DNA of 64,000 bases from Pseudomonas sp. TH41 (GCF_016650695.1 NZ_JAEKFH010000006.1:310001-374000); one strand, 5' to 3'. Positions 1 to 8,739 are shown, counted from the stretch's first letter. Numbers and translations are program-made. Notes: generated from the sequence alone by a model not told the origin.

Positions 1-32
1 GCCGTAGCGCGAGCGGCCAAAGGGGAACTGGG

Positions 33-818
33 ATGGAAAAAAACAGGATTGACCAGTACGGCGACGAACTTTTCACTGCGATGCTCGAACGGAGCACGGT
101 GGCGCCACTGACCGAGCGGGAGCCGAACATTACGCTCGACGATGCCTATCGCATTTCGCTGCGTATGCTCGCACGGCGCTTGGCGGTAGGTGAGAAGGTC
201 ATCGGTAAAAAGATCGGCGTCACCAGCAAGGCAGTGCAGAACATGCTCAACGTACATCAGCCGGATTTCGGTTACCTGACCGATGCCATGGTGTTCAACA
301 GCGGCGAGGCGATGCCGATCAGTCAACTGCTGATCCAGCCCAAAGCCGAGGGTGAAATTGCCTTCATCCTCAAGAAGGATTTGCTTGGCCCAGGCGTAAC
401 TAACGCCGACGTGCTGGCCGCCACCGAATGCGTGATGCCGTGTTTCGAGATCGTTGATTCTCGCATTCGCGACTGGAAAATCAAGATCCAGGACACTGTG
501 GCGGATAACGCCTCCTGCGGTCTGTTTGTGCTCGGCGACCAGGCGGTCTCACCGCGTCAAGTCGACCTGGCGACCTGCGGCATGGTGGTGGAGAAGAACG
601 GCCACGTCATAAGCACCGGCGCCGGCGCTGCGGCGCTCGGTTCTCCAGTCAACTGCGTGGCTTGGCTAGCCAACACCCTGGGCCGCTTCGGCATCCCGCT
701 GAAAGCTGGCGAGGTAATTCTTTCCGGTTCGCTGGTACCGCTGGAGCCGGTCAAAGCCGGCGACGTGATGCGTGTAGACATCGGCGGTATTGGCAGCGCC
801 TCCGTGCGCTTTACTTGA
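33..818 (+). CDS. dmpE: 2-oxopent-4-enoate (2-hydroxypenta-2,4-dienoate) hydratase
   Basis: This 261-residue protein belongs to the hydratase/decarboxylase family of DmpE, XylJ and MhpD. It would add water to 2-hydroxypenta-2,4-dienoate to give 4-hydroxy-2-oxovalerate, the step before the aldolase encoded at 1782. Family features are the GKKIGVTSKAVQ segment near residues 58-69, the KAEGEIAF segment near 103-110 (acidic metal-binding residues) and the C-terminal VDIGGIGSASVRF. The ATG follows GGGAACTGGG. It is the first complete gene of a + strand operon whose upstream part is outside the window; dmpF follows after 14 bases. The gene at 2816 is a paralogue, so assignment of hydratase here and decarboxylase there rests on order and overall resemblance and could be partly exchanged. 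Confidence 0.88.
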   Translation: MEKNRIDQYGDELFTAMLERSTVAPLTEREPNITLDDAYRISLRMLARRLAVGEKVIGKKIGVTSKAVQNMLNVHQPDFGYLTDAMVFNSGEAMPISQLLIQPKAEGEIAFILKKDLLGPGVTNADVLAATECVMPCFEIVDSRIRDWKIKIQDTVADNASCGLFVLGDQAVSPRQVDLATCGMVVEKNGHVISTGAGAAALGSPVNCVAWLANTLGRFGIPLKAGEVILSGSLVPLEPVKAGDVMRVDIGGIGSASVRFT

Positions 819-832
819 TCCGAGGAACTCTC

Positions 833-1771
833 ATGAACAAGAAACTCAAAGTCGCCATTATTGGTTCCGGCAACATCGGCACCGACCTGATGATCAAGAT
901 TCTGCGTAACGCCATGCATCTGGACATGACTGTGATGGTCGGCATCGATCCAGCCTCCGACGGCTTGGCTCGCGCAAAACGAATGGGAGTGGCCACCACC
1001 CACGAAGGAGTAGCAGGCCTTACCCGCATGGACGTTTTCCAAGACATCGATTTTGTCTTCGATGCCACCTCGGCAGGTGCACACGTGAAAAACGACGCCT
1101 TCCTGCGCTCAATCAAACCCGATATCCGCCTGATCGACCTGACGCCCGCCGCCATCGGCCCGTATTGCGTCCCTGTGGTTAACCTGGAAAAAAACCTCGA
1201 TCAAGTCAACGTCAACATGGTCACCTGCGGTGGCCAGGCGACCATCCCGATGGTCGCGGCTGTCTCCCGAGTTGCCAAGGTACATTACGCCGAAATCGTC
1301 GCCTCGATTTCCAGTAAATCCGCTGGCCCCGGTACCCGCGCCAACATCGATGAATTCACCGAAACCACCTCCAAGGCCATCGAAGTGATCGGTGGTGCAG
1401 CCAAGGGTAAAGCGATCATCGTGATGAACCCCGCTGAGCCGCCGCTGATGATGCGCGACACGGTGTTCGTGCTGTCCGAAGCGGCTAATCAGGCGGAAAT
1501 AGAGGCGTCTATCGTCGAGATGGCTGCCGCTGTACAGGCCTATGTGCCGGGCTATCGTTTGAAACAAAAAGTGCAGTTTGACGTCATCCCCGAAGACGCG
1601 CCCTTGAACATTCCTGGCCTGGGAAAATTCTCGGGGCTTAAGACCTCAATCTTCCTCGAAGTCGAAGGCGCCGCCCACTACCTGCCAGCCTACGCCGGCA
1701 ACCTCGACATCATGACCTCCGCTGCCTTGGCCACTGCCGAGCGCATGGCGCTGTCGATGCTGAACGCCTGA
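833..1771 (+). CDS. dmpF: Acetaldehyde dehydrogenase, acylating
   Basis: The 312-residue product matches the DmpF/MhpF family, which oxidises acetaldehyde to acetyl-CoA with NAD+ and CoA in a channelling complex with the aldolase DmpG. Visible features are the N-terminal Rossmann motif GSGNIGTDL (residues 11-19), the catalytic Cys in VTCGGQATIP and the NPAEPPLMMRD segment. The ATG at 833 was chosen although the frame stays open upstream to 662, because the extra sequence overlaps dmpE and reads as unrelated. GAGGAACTCTC precedes it. The aldolase gene begins 10 bases after the stop, as expected for a paired complex. Length is normal for the family. Confidence 0.95.
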   Translation: MNKKLKVAIIGSGNIGTDLMIKILRNAMHLDMTVMVGIDPASDGLARAKRMGVATTHEGVAGLTRMDVFQDIDFVFDATSAGAHVKNDAFLRSIKPDIRLIDLTPAAIGPYCVPVVNLEKNLDQVNVNMVTCGGQATIPMVAAVSRVAKVHYAEIVASISSKSAGPGTRANIDEFTETTSKAIEVIGGAAKGKAIIVMNPAEPPLMMRDTVFVLSEAANQAEIEASIVEMAAAVQAYVPGYRLKQKVQFDVIPEDAPLNIPGLGKFSGLKTSIFLEVEGAAHYLPAYAGNLDIMTSAALATAERMALSMLNA

Positions 1772-1781
1772 GGAATTCGAC

Positions 1782-2819
1782 ATGACTTTTAATCCCGGCA
1801 AAAAACTCTACATCTCCGACGTCACCCTGCGCGATGGCAGCCACGCGATTCGTCACCAGTACTCGATCCAGAATGTGCAGGACATTGCCCGCGCATTGGA
1901 CAAGGCTAAGGTCGACTCGATTGAAGTGGCTCACGGTGATGGTCTGCAAGGTTCGAGCTTCAACTACGGCTTCGCGGCGCACACCGATCTGGAGTGGATC
2001 GAAGCGGCCGCAGATGTCATCAGCCACGCGAAAATCACCACCCTGTTGTTGCCCGGCATCGGCTCGGTGCATGACCTGAAAGCGGCCTACAACGCCGGTG
2101 CCCGGGTGGTGCGCATCGCCACTCACTGCACCGAAGCCGATGTCTCGAAACAGCACATCGAATACGCCCGCGAGTTGGGCATGGACACCGTTGGTTTCCT
2201 CATGATGAGCCACATGATCCCGGCCGAGCAGTTGGCCGCGCAGGCCAAGCTGATGGAAAGCTACGGCGCGACGTGCGTTTACATGGCCGACTCGGGCGGG
2301 GCGATGAACATGCAGGATATTCGCGACCGCTTCCGTGCGTTCAAGGCCGTGCTCAATCCGGAAACCGAAACCGGCATGCACGCTCACCATAACCTGAGCC
2401 TGGGGGTGGCCAACTCGATCACCGCCGTCGAAGAAGGTTGCGACCGCATTGACGCCAGCCTCGCCGGCATGGGAGCCGGGGCCGGTAACGCGCCGCTGGA
2501 AGTGTTTATCGCCGCCGCCGAACGCCTGGGCTGGAACCACGGCACTGATCTTTACACGCTGATGGACGCCGCCGACGACATCGTTCGCCCGTTACAGGAC
2601 CGACCGGTTCGGGTCGATCGCGAGACTCTGGCCCTGGGTTACGCCGGCGTCTATTCGAGCTTCCTGCGTCATGCCGAAGTGGCGGCGGCGAAGTACGGCC
2701 TCAAGACTCTCGACATCCTCGTTGAGCTAGGTAAACGCCGGATGATCGGCGGCCAGGAAGACATGATTGTTGACGTTGCCTTAGACCTGCTGGATGCCCG
2801 TAAGGAGCACGGCGTATGA
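1782..2819 (+). CDS. dmpG: 4-hydroxy-2-oxovalerate aldolase
   Basis: This 345-residue DmpG/MhpE-type aldolase splits 4-hydroxy-2-oxovalerate into pyruvate and acetaldehyde and passes acetaldehyde to DmpF. The N-terminal TIM barrel carries the HMG-CoA-lyase-like signature VTLRDGSHAIRHQ (residues 14-26; Arg and Asp for metal and substrate), and the metal-binding HAHHN is near residue 200. The C-terminal domain (from about residue 285) is the part that contacts the dehydrogenase. Length is normal. The start codon is preceded by TGAGGAATTCGAC. The last four bases, ATGA, overlap the start of the next gene, which indicates translational coupling. Confidence 0.95.
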   Translation: MTFNPGKKLYISDVTLRDGSHAIRHQYSIQNVQDIARALDKAKVDSIEVAHGDGLQGSSFNYGFAAHTDLEWIEAAADVISHAKITTLLLPGIGSVHDLKAAYNAGARVVRIATHCTEADVSKQHIEYARELGMDTVGFLMMSHMIPAEQLAAQAKLMESYGATCVYMADSGGAMNMQDIRDRFRAFKAVLNPETETGMHAHHNLSLGVANSITAVEEGCDRIDASLAGMGAGAGNAPLEVFIAAAERLGWNHGTDLYTLMDAADDIVRPLQDRPVRVDRETLALGYAGVYSSFLRHAEVAAAKYGLKTLDILVELGKRRMIGGQEDMIVDVALDLLDARKEHGV

Positions 2820-3676
2820 AGTCCACCCTAAGTCGCGAACAGGTGCTGGCGCTGGCCGAGCACATCGAAAACGCCGAGCTGAATGCCCGTGATGTTTCTA
2901 AGGTGACTGACGATTACCCAGAAATGAACCTCGCCGATGCTTACGACGTGCAGTGGGCAATTCGCCAAAGCAAGGAGGCCCGGGGCAGCAAGATCGTCGG
3001 CCTGAAGATGGGCATGACTTCTTGGACGAAGTTGGCGCAGATGGGACTGAAAGCGCCAGTCTACGGCTTCCTTGCCGACCACTTCAGCGTCGCTGATGGA
3101 GGCGTGGTGGATTGTTCGAAATTGAACCACTCAAAGATTGACGCGCAAATCGGCTTTGTCACCAAGTCACCGATTCACGGTCCTGGTTGCCATATCGGTC
3201 AAGTGCTGGCGGCCACCGACTTCGTAATCCCGGTGTTGGGAGTAAACAGCTCGCGCTACGAGAACCTCAAGTTCGACCTGATCAGCGAGGTCGCCGAGAA
3301 CGCGTCGACGACACACTTCATCATCGGCGGGCAGATGGCCGGTTTCGCCGAACTCGACCTGCGCACCCTTGGCGTGGTGATGGAGAAGAATGGCGAAGTG
3401 GTGGCGCTCGGCGCCGGCGCTGCGGTACTCGGTCACCCGGCCGTCAGCGTGGTGATGCTGGCTAACCTGCTGGCTGAACGCGGCGAACACATTCCTGCGG
3501 GCAGTTTCATCATGACCGGCGGTATCACCGCGGCGGTGCCGGTGATGCCTGGCGACAACATCACCGTGCGCTACCAGGGCCTCGGCTCAGTCAGCGTGCG
3601 TTTTGCCAGGTTAAAAGAGCAGACCGGCCATGCCGCTGTTGCAGGTAACGACTTAGTGGCCGTTCTACCGACCTGA
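2816..3676 (+). CDS. dmpH: 4-oxalocrotonate decarboxylase (DmpH/XylI-like)
   Basis: The 286-residue product is a second member of the hydratase/decarboxylase family. In meta pathways DmpH decarboxylates 2-oxo-3-hexenedioate to 2-hydroxypenta-2,4-dienoate and works in complex with the hydratase. GLKMGMTSWTKLAQMG (about residues 62-77), KIDAQIGFV and the C-terminal RYQGLGSVSVRF mark the family. It overlaps dmpG by four bases. About 20 residues after the conserved end (from ARLKEQTG) are an unusual tail. Its presence suggests that a semialdehyde dehydrogenase and a tautomerase, needed to make its substrate, are encoded upstream of the window; none is visible here. Confidence 0.82.
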   Translation: MKSTLSREQVLALAEHIENAELNARDVSKVTDDYPEMNLADAYDVQWAIRQSKEARGSKIVGLKMGMTSWTKLAQMGLKAPVYGFLADHFSVADGGVVDCSKLNHSKIDAQIGFVTKSPIHGPGCHIGQVLAATDFVIPVLGVNSSRYENLKFDLISEVAENASTTHFIIGGQMAGFAELDLRTLGVVMEKNGEVVALGAGAAVLGHPAVSVVMLANLLAERGEHIPAGSFIMTGGITAAVPVMPGDNITVRYQGLGSVSVRFARLKEQTGHAAVAGNDLVAVLPT

Positions 3677-3821
3677 ATGAACGACGGCACCACAATCTCA
3701 CGGCGACTGTCGTTGAGATGTGGCGGTGAAGCCCGGAGCGCCGGGTACTGATACATGAACTGTCCAAGCCCCATTAGGGCACGGCAGGGCAATCAATGGC
3801 ACAACGCGATAAGGATAAAAA
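3677..3821 (+). other. Intra-operon gap with hairpin-forming repeats
   Basis: This is the longest untranslated gap in the lower-pathway part of the operon. It contains an inverted repeat ATCTCA...TGAGAT around 3697-3721 and a GC-rich hairpin GCCCGGAGCGCCGGG around 3729-3744. No T-tract follows either, so a classical terminator is unlikely. They may stabilise or process the transcript. The hydrolase start is served by ATAAGGATAAAAA just upstream of 3822. Confidence 0.3.
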
Positions 3822-4652
3822 ATGAGCGTGGAGAATCCTGAAATCGGCCTGCGTATAAACGCGGGCGGCATCGACACCAACTACCATGACGCTGGCCAGG
3901 GCAATGCTACGCCGTTGCTGTTGCTGCACGGTTCCGGCCCCGGCGTTACCGCCTGGGCCAACTGGCGCTTAAATATTCCGTTGCTGGCTGAGGGCCGCCG
4001 CGTGGTGGCGCCGGATATGGTTGGCTTTGGTTATACCGAGCGCAAAGAGGGTATCCAGTACAACCTGGACACCTGGGTCAAGCACGCTATCGACTTTCTC
4101 GACGCCCTCGAAATCGAGCAGGCCGATGTTGTCGGAAATTCCTACGGAGGCGCCCTCGCGCTGGCCATGGCGATTCGTTATCCGCAGCGCGTGCGGCGCC
4201 TAGTGCTGATGGGCGCCGCCGGTGTTGACTTCGAGCTGACCCAAGGGCTGGACGATGTTTGGGGCTATGTGCCGTCGGTCAAAGGCATGCGCCACCTCAT
4301 GGACGGCTTCGCTTACAACAAGGCGCTGATCAGCGACGAGTTGGCTGAGTTGCGCTATCGCGCCAGCATCCGCCCCGGCTACCAGGAGGCGTTCGCACAG
4401 ATGTTCCCGGCCCCGCGTCAGCGCTGGGTAGATGCACTGGCGAGTCCAGAAGCCGACATCCGCGCGCTGGATAAGGCGACCCTGATCATCCATGGTCGCG
4501 AAGACAGAATTGTGCCGCCGGTGACTTCGAAGAAGCTGTTCGAGCTGATCGATCAGGCGCAACTACACATGTTCGGTCGCTGTGGGCACTGGACGCAGAT
4601 AGAACACGCTGCGCGCTTCAATAAGCTGGTGACGGATTTCCTAAACGAATAG
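3822..4652 (+). CDS. dmpD: meta-Cleavage product hydrolase (alpha/beta hydrolase, DmpD/XylF/CumD-like)
   Basis: The 276-residue alpha/beta hydrolase should cut the C-C bond of a ring-fission product (2-hydroxy-6-oxo-hexadienoate type) to give 2-hydroxypenta-2,4-dienoate and a carboxylic acid. Visible are the oxyanion-hole motif LLLHGSGPGVTAW, the nucleophile elbow GNSYGGALAL (Ser near residue 108), the acidic residue in GREDRIVPP and the catalytic His in FGRCGHWTQIE. Length is typical. A hydrolase route fits ring-fission products that carry a ketone or aldehyde side group, so the operon may use both hydrolytic and oxidative (via dmpH) branches. Confidence 0.9.
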   Translation: MSVENPEIGLRINAGGIDTNYHDAGQGNATPLLLLHGSGPGVTAWANWRLNIPLLAEGRRVVAPDMVGFGYTERKEGIQYNLDTWVKHAIDFLDALEIEQADVVGNSYGGALALAMAIRYPQRVRRLVLMGAAGVDFELTQGLDDVWGYVPSVKGMRHLMDGFAYNKALISDELAELRYRASIRPGYQEAFAQMFPAPRQRWVDALASPEADIRALDKATLIIHGREDRIVPPVTSKKLFELIDQAQLHMFGRCGHWTQIEHAARFNKLVTDFLNE

Positions 4653-4657
4653 CGCCA

Positions 4658-4669
4658 GGCGGTACCGCC
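4658..4669. repeat. 12-bp perfect palindrome GGCGGTACCGCC
   Basis: A perfect palindrome lies in the 75-base gap between the hydrolase stop and the dioxygenase start, flanked by CCA and a near-matching TGG. It can form a short hairpin or serve as a protein site. No function can be assigned from sequence alone. Confidence 0.3.
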
Positions 4670-4727
4670 GCTGGAAAACCACGCCGCAGCGACGGCGGCT
4701 AAGACCTGTAGTGATGAGGCCATAACA

Positions 4728-6029
4728 ATGACAACGTTGATTGCATCCAGCCGTGACTATGGTGCGTTGGTCAAAGAAGACCGCGTTCATAGTTCCATTT
4801 TCACCGATGAACAGATTTTTCAGGACGAGATGGAACGTATATTCCACCGTACCTGGCTGTTCGCCCTGCATGAGAGTGAAATACCCAAATTCGGCGATTT
4901 TAAGCGTATCCAACTGGGCCGTTTTCCGGTCATCGCCACGCGTGACGAGACTGGCAAGGTTCAATTGCTTATCAATCGCTGCCGCCACCGTGGCGCTCAG
5001 GTCTGCGAGGCTCCACGCGGCAATGCTAAGCGCTTCCAGTGCTGGTATCACGGCTGGACCTATGACACCAAGGGCGACCTTGTCGGGGTCACCGGTGCGG
5101 AAGCTTACGACAAGAACTTTTCAAGCACCGAGCACGCACTGCCCAAGGTGCCGCGTGTCGGCAGCTACCGCGGTTTTGTCTTTGCCAGCCTGGCTGAAGA
5201 GGGCGTGACACTCGACGAGTACCTGGGATCGACCAAGAAATTCTTCGACATCATGATCGACTCTTCTCCGATCGGCGAAATCGAGGTAAAGCCGGGCGTG
5301 CTCAACAAGACCATGTACCGCGGCAACTGGAAACAGGTCGGCATGGACGGCTACCACCCGCACTACGTGCACATGTCGGTTTTCAAGATCTTTAGCAAGC
5401 GCGAAAGCACCATCGGTTCAGCCGTGGGGGCGTTGCATATAGAAGACCCGTTTGCCGATGTCTCGCAGAGCCGCACCCGGGGCTTTGCCAATGGGCACGC
5501 CTGCCTGGACTTTCGCGAGCAGCGTCGTTCCCATGCGGCAATGGCTATCGATGATCTGCAGCGCAGTGAAGACGGCCGTCAGTACGTGGCCGACATGATT
5601 GCCAGTTACGGCCAGGAGCACGCTGAGGAATTGCTGGCGTGGCACGGTGACCCGCATCTTGGATTATTTCCCAACCTGCAATTGATTCATGACCATGTGC
5701 GCGTGGTGATTCCAATCGGCCCAGGAGAAACCCAAGTCTTGATGTACCCAGTTTTTCTCAAGGGGGTGGGGCAGAGCATCAACGAGAAGCGTTTGCGCGC
5801 CCACGAGGCCTTTTATGGCCCGGCCGCCGCGGGTTCGCCGGACGACGCCGAAATCTTCGAGCGTACTCAGCGCGGTTTACTCGCCGATGCCGAGCCTTGG
5901 GTGCTACTCGCACGCGGCCTGAATCGCGAGCAAGTCGATGAGGACGGAAGCATTACGTCCTGTATCAGCGACGAGATCACCCAACGGGTGCAAATGCAGG
6001 AATGGAAGCGGCTGATGACCGCCCGCTAA
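4728..6029 (+). CDS. Aromatic-ring-hydroxylating dioxygenase, Rieske alpha subunit
   Basis: The 433-residue protein is the catalytic subunit of a two-subunit ring-hydroxylating dioxygenase. The Rieske motif is complete: C85, H87, 17 residues, C105, H108. The bridging D207 and mononuclear iron ligands H210 and H215 (DGYHPHYVH) are present, with the third ligand in SPDDAEIF near 372-373. It resembles the benzoate/anthranilate/p-cumate group, which attacks carboxylated rings, and would form a cis-dihydrodiol using O2 and electrons from the ferredoxin and reductase encoded at 9852 and 11241. The beta subunit gene follows. The substrate cannot be read from sequence; a p-cumate-like or other substituted benzoate is an inference from the neighbours. 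Confidence 0.92.
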   Translation: MTTLIASSRDYGALVKEDRVHSSIFTDEQIFQDEMERIFHRTWLFALHESEIPKFGDFKRIQLGRFPVIATRDETGKVQLLINRCRHRGAQVCEAPRGNAKRFQCWYHGWTYDTKGDLVGVTGAEAYDKNFSSTEHALPKVPRVGSYRGFVFASLAEEGVTLDEYLGSTKKFFDIMIDSSPIGEIEVKPGVLNKTMYRGNWKQVGMDGYHPHYVHMSVFKIFSKRESTIGSAVGALHIEDPFADVSQSRTRGFANGHACLDFREQRRSHAAMAIDDLQRSEDGRQYVADMIASYGQEHAEELLAWHGDPHLGLFPNLQLIHDHVRVVIPIGPGETQVLMYPVFLKGVGQSINEKRLRAHEAFYGPAAAGSPDDAEIFERTQRGLLADAEPWVLLARGLNREQVDEDGSITSCISDEITQRVQMQEWKRLMTAR

Positions 6030-6063
6030 GGCGGCCGGTTATATCCGAATCGGAGAGAATTTC

Positions 6064-6594
6064 ATGTCGAAGCAAATTGTAAACGCGGCCCCTGAAGCCT
6101 TGGCAGGCGGCATCCTTGACGTCGAGACGCAACTGCGACTCGAGCGGTTTCTGGCTTACGAAGCAGCCTTGATGGACGAGCACGAGTACGACCGCTGGAT
6201 GGGCCTGTGGGCCGGTGGAGACATCCTCTATTGGTTGCCGTGCAACGATAACGATCAGGACCCTAGCACTGGAATCGCGATCATTTACGACAACCGAGCG
6301 AGCCTGAGCGAACGCATGATGCGCCTGAAGGACAAGACCGCCCATGCCTATCGGCCGCAAGCCAAACTGGTCCGTACCATTTCCTCGGTGATACCACTCA
6401 AGAGCGAGGGCGATGAGTTGGAAGTCGCCTGCAGTTTCGTGCTCGGTGAGATTCGCGTCGGTGTGCAGAACATCTGGTTCGGCAAGTGTGTGTATCGGCT
6501 GCAGAGCACCCCCGAGGGATTTCGCATCCGCAGAAAGAAAGTGATGTTGCTGAACAACGATGAGGCAATGCCGAACCTCACCTTCCTGGTCTGA
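6064..6594 (+). CDS. Aromatic-ring-hydroxylating dioxygenase, beta subunit
   Basis: The 176-residue protein has the NTF2/SnoaL-like fold sequence of small dioxygenase subunits, which hold the alpha subunits in an alpha3beta3 hexamer and affect specificity in some enzymes. Recognisable parts are the N-terminal helix with EAALMDEHEYDRWMGLW, the YWLP strand, YDNRASLSERMMRL and the C-terminal RIRRKKVMLLNNDE typical of the family. A good ribosome site (CGGAGAGAATTTC) precedes the ATG. Length is normal. It follows the alpha subunit after 34 bases, so the two are almost surely co-translated. Confidence 0.92.
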   Translation: MSKQIVNAAPEALAGGILDVETQLRLERFLAYEAALMDEHEYDRWMGLWAGGDILYWLPCNDNDQDPSTGIAIIYDNRASLSERMMRLKDKTAHAYRPQAKLVRTISSVIPLKSEGDELEVACSFVLGEIRVGVQNIWFGKCVYRLQSTPEGFRIRRKKVMLLNNDEAMPNLTFLV

Positions 6595-6602
6595 CAGGCG
6601 AT

Positions 6603-6994
6603 TTGGCGGCGCTGGGGTGGATGTGTGGGCGTACATCGCAAGTCCCACCGCCGACGAGCACCCCATAGTGATTTCCGTGACCGTAGTGAAAATCAGCTTG
6701 GTCGCTTTCCTGCTGCCCTTCGTCTACAGCTCTGGTCTGCTGCTGATCGGGGGCTGGGAGACAGCGCTGTTCGATTAAAAAGTTGCCGTAGGCGTGCTGA
6801 TTTTCGCCGCTGTGGCATACGGCATTCTGAGTCACTGGGCTCGCATCTCCAAGATCACGGCTGGGCTGCTGTCGATGTTGGCCTGGGACATGGTCGGTGT
6901 GTCGGGACTGCTTATCGGCGGCGGTTATCTTTTGTCCAGACGCTTCTTGCCGCAGTTACACCAACGCATGGCGGGCTGGCCAAGATACCGATGA
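6603..6994 (+). pseudogene. C-terminal remnant of a fused TRAP transporter permease
   Basis: Between the beta subunit and the extradiol dioxygenase, one + strand frame reads as the end of a TRAP-family permease. A segment ending in FLLPFVYSSGLLLIGGWETALF is stopped by TAA at 6776-6778, and the same frame then continues with VAVGVLIFAAVAYGIL and two more hydrophobic stretches to 6994. There is no start or N-terminal part, and no TRAP binding protein lies in the window. Family assignment is from memory of fused TRAP permease C-termini. It implies that this operon or its ancestor once carried a TRAP uptake system, now replaced or lost. Confidence 0.55.
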
Positions 6995-7017
6995 ATTTTA
7001 CGAAAGGAGACTAAACC

Positions 7018-7875
7018 ATGATCAATCTGCACGATATCTGCTACCTACGCCTTGGGTGCCATGACCTCGATGAAATGGTGCGCTTCGCCACCGGCATACT
7101 TGGCCTAGAATTGCGCGAAAAAACCGCGACCCACGCCTACCTGCGTGGCGATAGCAGCGCCTTCAACCTCTGCTATATCCAGGGCGATGCGTCGTATGAC
7201 GTTTCGGCATTCGAATTGCGCCACATAGAAGAGCTGAAGACGGCCGAGAGCGAGCTGGTCGCTCAAGGTATCGAGGTAAACCGGGGCACTCTGGCCGAAT
7301 GCGAAGAGCGTCGTGTCGAAGCATTCGTTGCCTTTACCGATCCCAACGATAACCGCATCGAGCTCGTTTATCGGCCACATCAGACCGGAGTGCGGTACTT
7401 CCCAGCGCGCGACGCAGGGATTACCGAATTCGGTCATTTTGGTCTGCACAGTCGGAACATTGAGCGGGACCTGCTTTTCTGGACCTCGGTGCTCAGCGCC
7501 CGTGTTAGCGACAGGATCGGCGATGGCGCGCTGCTGCGCATCGATGAGGTACATCACAAGATCGCATTGTTCCCCTCGGACAAGGTGGGCGTGCAACACG
7601 TCAACTTCCAGGTCGCGAGCATCGATGACGTAATGCGCTCTTGGTACTTCCTGCAGGATCGTGGTGTGCCCATCGCCTTCGGGCCAGGTCGGCACCCAAC
7701 CTCTACGGCGATGTTCATCTACTTCCTCGGTCCGGACGGGCGTGTCTACGAATATTCCTCGGGCGTAAAGCGAATCACCGATGAGGCTTCGTACACGCCG
7801 CGCCAGTTCGAGATGAAGCCATCTTCGTTTTGCATGTGGGGCGCCAAGCCCAATGTCGAGGAATTCAGCGAATAA
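7018..7875 (+). CDS. Extradiol ring-cleavage dioxygenase (type I, VOC fold)
   Basis: The 285-residue protein has the two-domain vicinal-oxygen-chelate layout of BphC-type extradiol dioxygenases. The likely Fe(II) ligands are H140 (TEFGHFGLH), H194 (GVQHVNFQV) and E245 (GRVYEYSSG), in the usual spacing. It would open a catechol-type ring next to one hydroxyl, probably a 2,3-dihydroxybenzoate-type or catechol intermediate from the dihydrodiol dehydrogenase encoded next. AAAGGAGACTAAACC before the ATG is a strong ribosome site. The active-site residues are intact, so it is expected to be functional. The true substrate is unknown. Confidence 0.9.
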   Translation: MINLHDICYLRLGCHDLDEMVRFATGILGLELREKTATHAYLRGDSSAFNLCYIQGDASYDVSAFELRHIEELKTAESELVAQGIEVNRGTLAECEERRVEAFVAFTDPNDNRIELVYRPHQTGVRYFPARDAGITEFGHFGLHSRNIERDLLFWTSVLSARVSDRIGDGALLRIDEVHHKIALFPSDKVGVQHVNFQVASIDDVMRSWYFLQDRGVPIAFGPGRHPTSTAMFIYFLGPDGRVYEYSSGVKRITDEASYTPRQFEMKPSSFCMWGAKPNVEEFSE

Positions 7876-7929
7876 ACAGCTCAGTCGCGTAGCGGGCTGA
7901 TCACGATCAAATTGCAAACGGATGGGATT

Positions 7930-8739
7930 ATGAGCGAACAAGGCTGCAGAAGATTTGTAGGAAAGGTTGCGCTGGTGACGGGCGCAGGACAGGGCATTGG
8001 GTTGGCGACGGCTTGGCGTCTGGCCCGCGAAGGCGCGCAGGTGGTGCTGGCGGACAAGTCCGCCGCGCCGACCCATGAAGCCGCAGAGGCAATGCGTGCG
8101 GAGGGCCTGGAGGTGGCGGTGGCGATCGCGGATCTGGCGACCTACGCCGGGGCGCAAAGCGTGATGGTCGACACCGAGTTGGCTTTCGGGCGCATCGACG
8201 TGTTGGTCAACAACGTCGGCGGGACCATTTGGAAGAAGCCGTTCTGGCACTACAGCGAAGATGAAATCAAGGCTGAGGTCGAGCGATCCTTTTGGCCGCC
8301 TTTGTGGTGTTGCCGTGCGGTAGTGCCATATATGCAGGCGCGGGGCGGCGCCATCGTCAACGTCGGTTCCAACGCGACCATGGGGATTTTCCGCATTCCC
8401 TATTCCGCGTCGAAAGGCGGCGTTGTCGGGCTGACCACGGCGCTGGCGGTTGAGTTGGCGGACTTTAAAATCCGCGTCAACTGCGTCGCCCCGGGCAACA
8501 CCGCAGTCAAGGAACGGCCTACGCCACGCCTGGAACGTGAGTTGAGTGACCAGGAGAAACAGTGGAACCAGCAGTTTTACGATTACGTCAGCAAGGAGGG
8601 TTTGTTCGATCGACCCGCTTCAATTGAGGAGCAGGCCGCCGTGATCGTTTTCCTGGCCTCCGACGACGCTTCTTACATGACTGGAGAAATCTTGGATACC
8701 GGTAAGCGGGGCATGCGTATTTCGTCGGTGGTTCGCTGA
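7930..8739 (+). CDS. cis-Dihydrodiol carboxylate dehydrogenase (SDR, BenD/CmtB-like)
   Basis: This short-chain dehydrogenase resembles BenD and related enzymes that oxidise carboxylated cis-dihydrodiols to catechols with NAD+. The cofactor motif TGAGQGIG is at residues 17-24, NNVGGTIW at 94-101 is characteristic of the BenD group, and the catalytic set is S147, Y158, K162. The ATG at 7930 was chosen over an in-frame TTG at 7912 because it better fits the family N-terminus; the ribosome site (GATGGGATT) is modest. A BenD-type enzyme on a 1,2-diol would release CO2, while a CmtB-type enzyme on a 2,3-diol would keep the carboxyl. The ACMSD-like gene nearby favours the second. Confidence 0.9.
   Translation: MSEQGCRRFVGKVALVTGAGQGIGLATAWRLAREGAQVVLADKSAAPTHEAAEAMRAEGLEVAVAIADLATYAGAQSVMVDTELAFGRIDVLVNNVGGTIWKKPFWHYSEDEIKAEVERSFWPPLWCCRAVVPYMQARGGAIVNVGSNATMGIFRIPYSASKGGVVGLTTALAVELADFKIRVNCVAPGNTAVKERPTPRLERELSDQEKQWNQQFYDYVSKEGLFDRPASIEEQAAVIVFLASDDASYMTGEILDTGKRGMRISSVVR

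Noticed and set aside
557..1155. Long minus-strand frames over the hydratase and dehydrogenase genes
   Set aside because: They are antisense to dmpE/dmpF, with no ribosome site or family resemblance; high-GC codon structure produces such frames.
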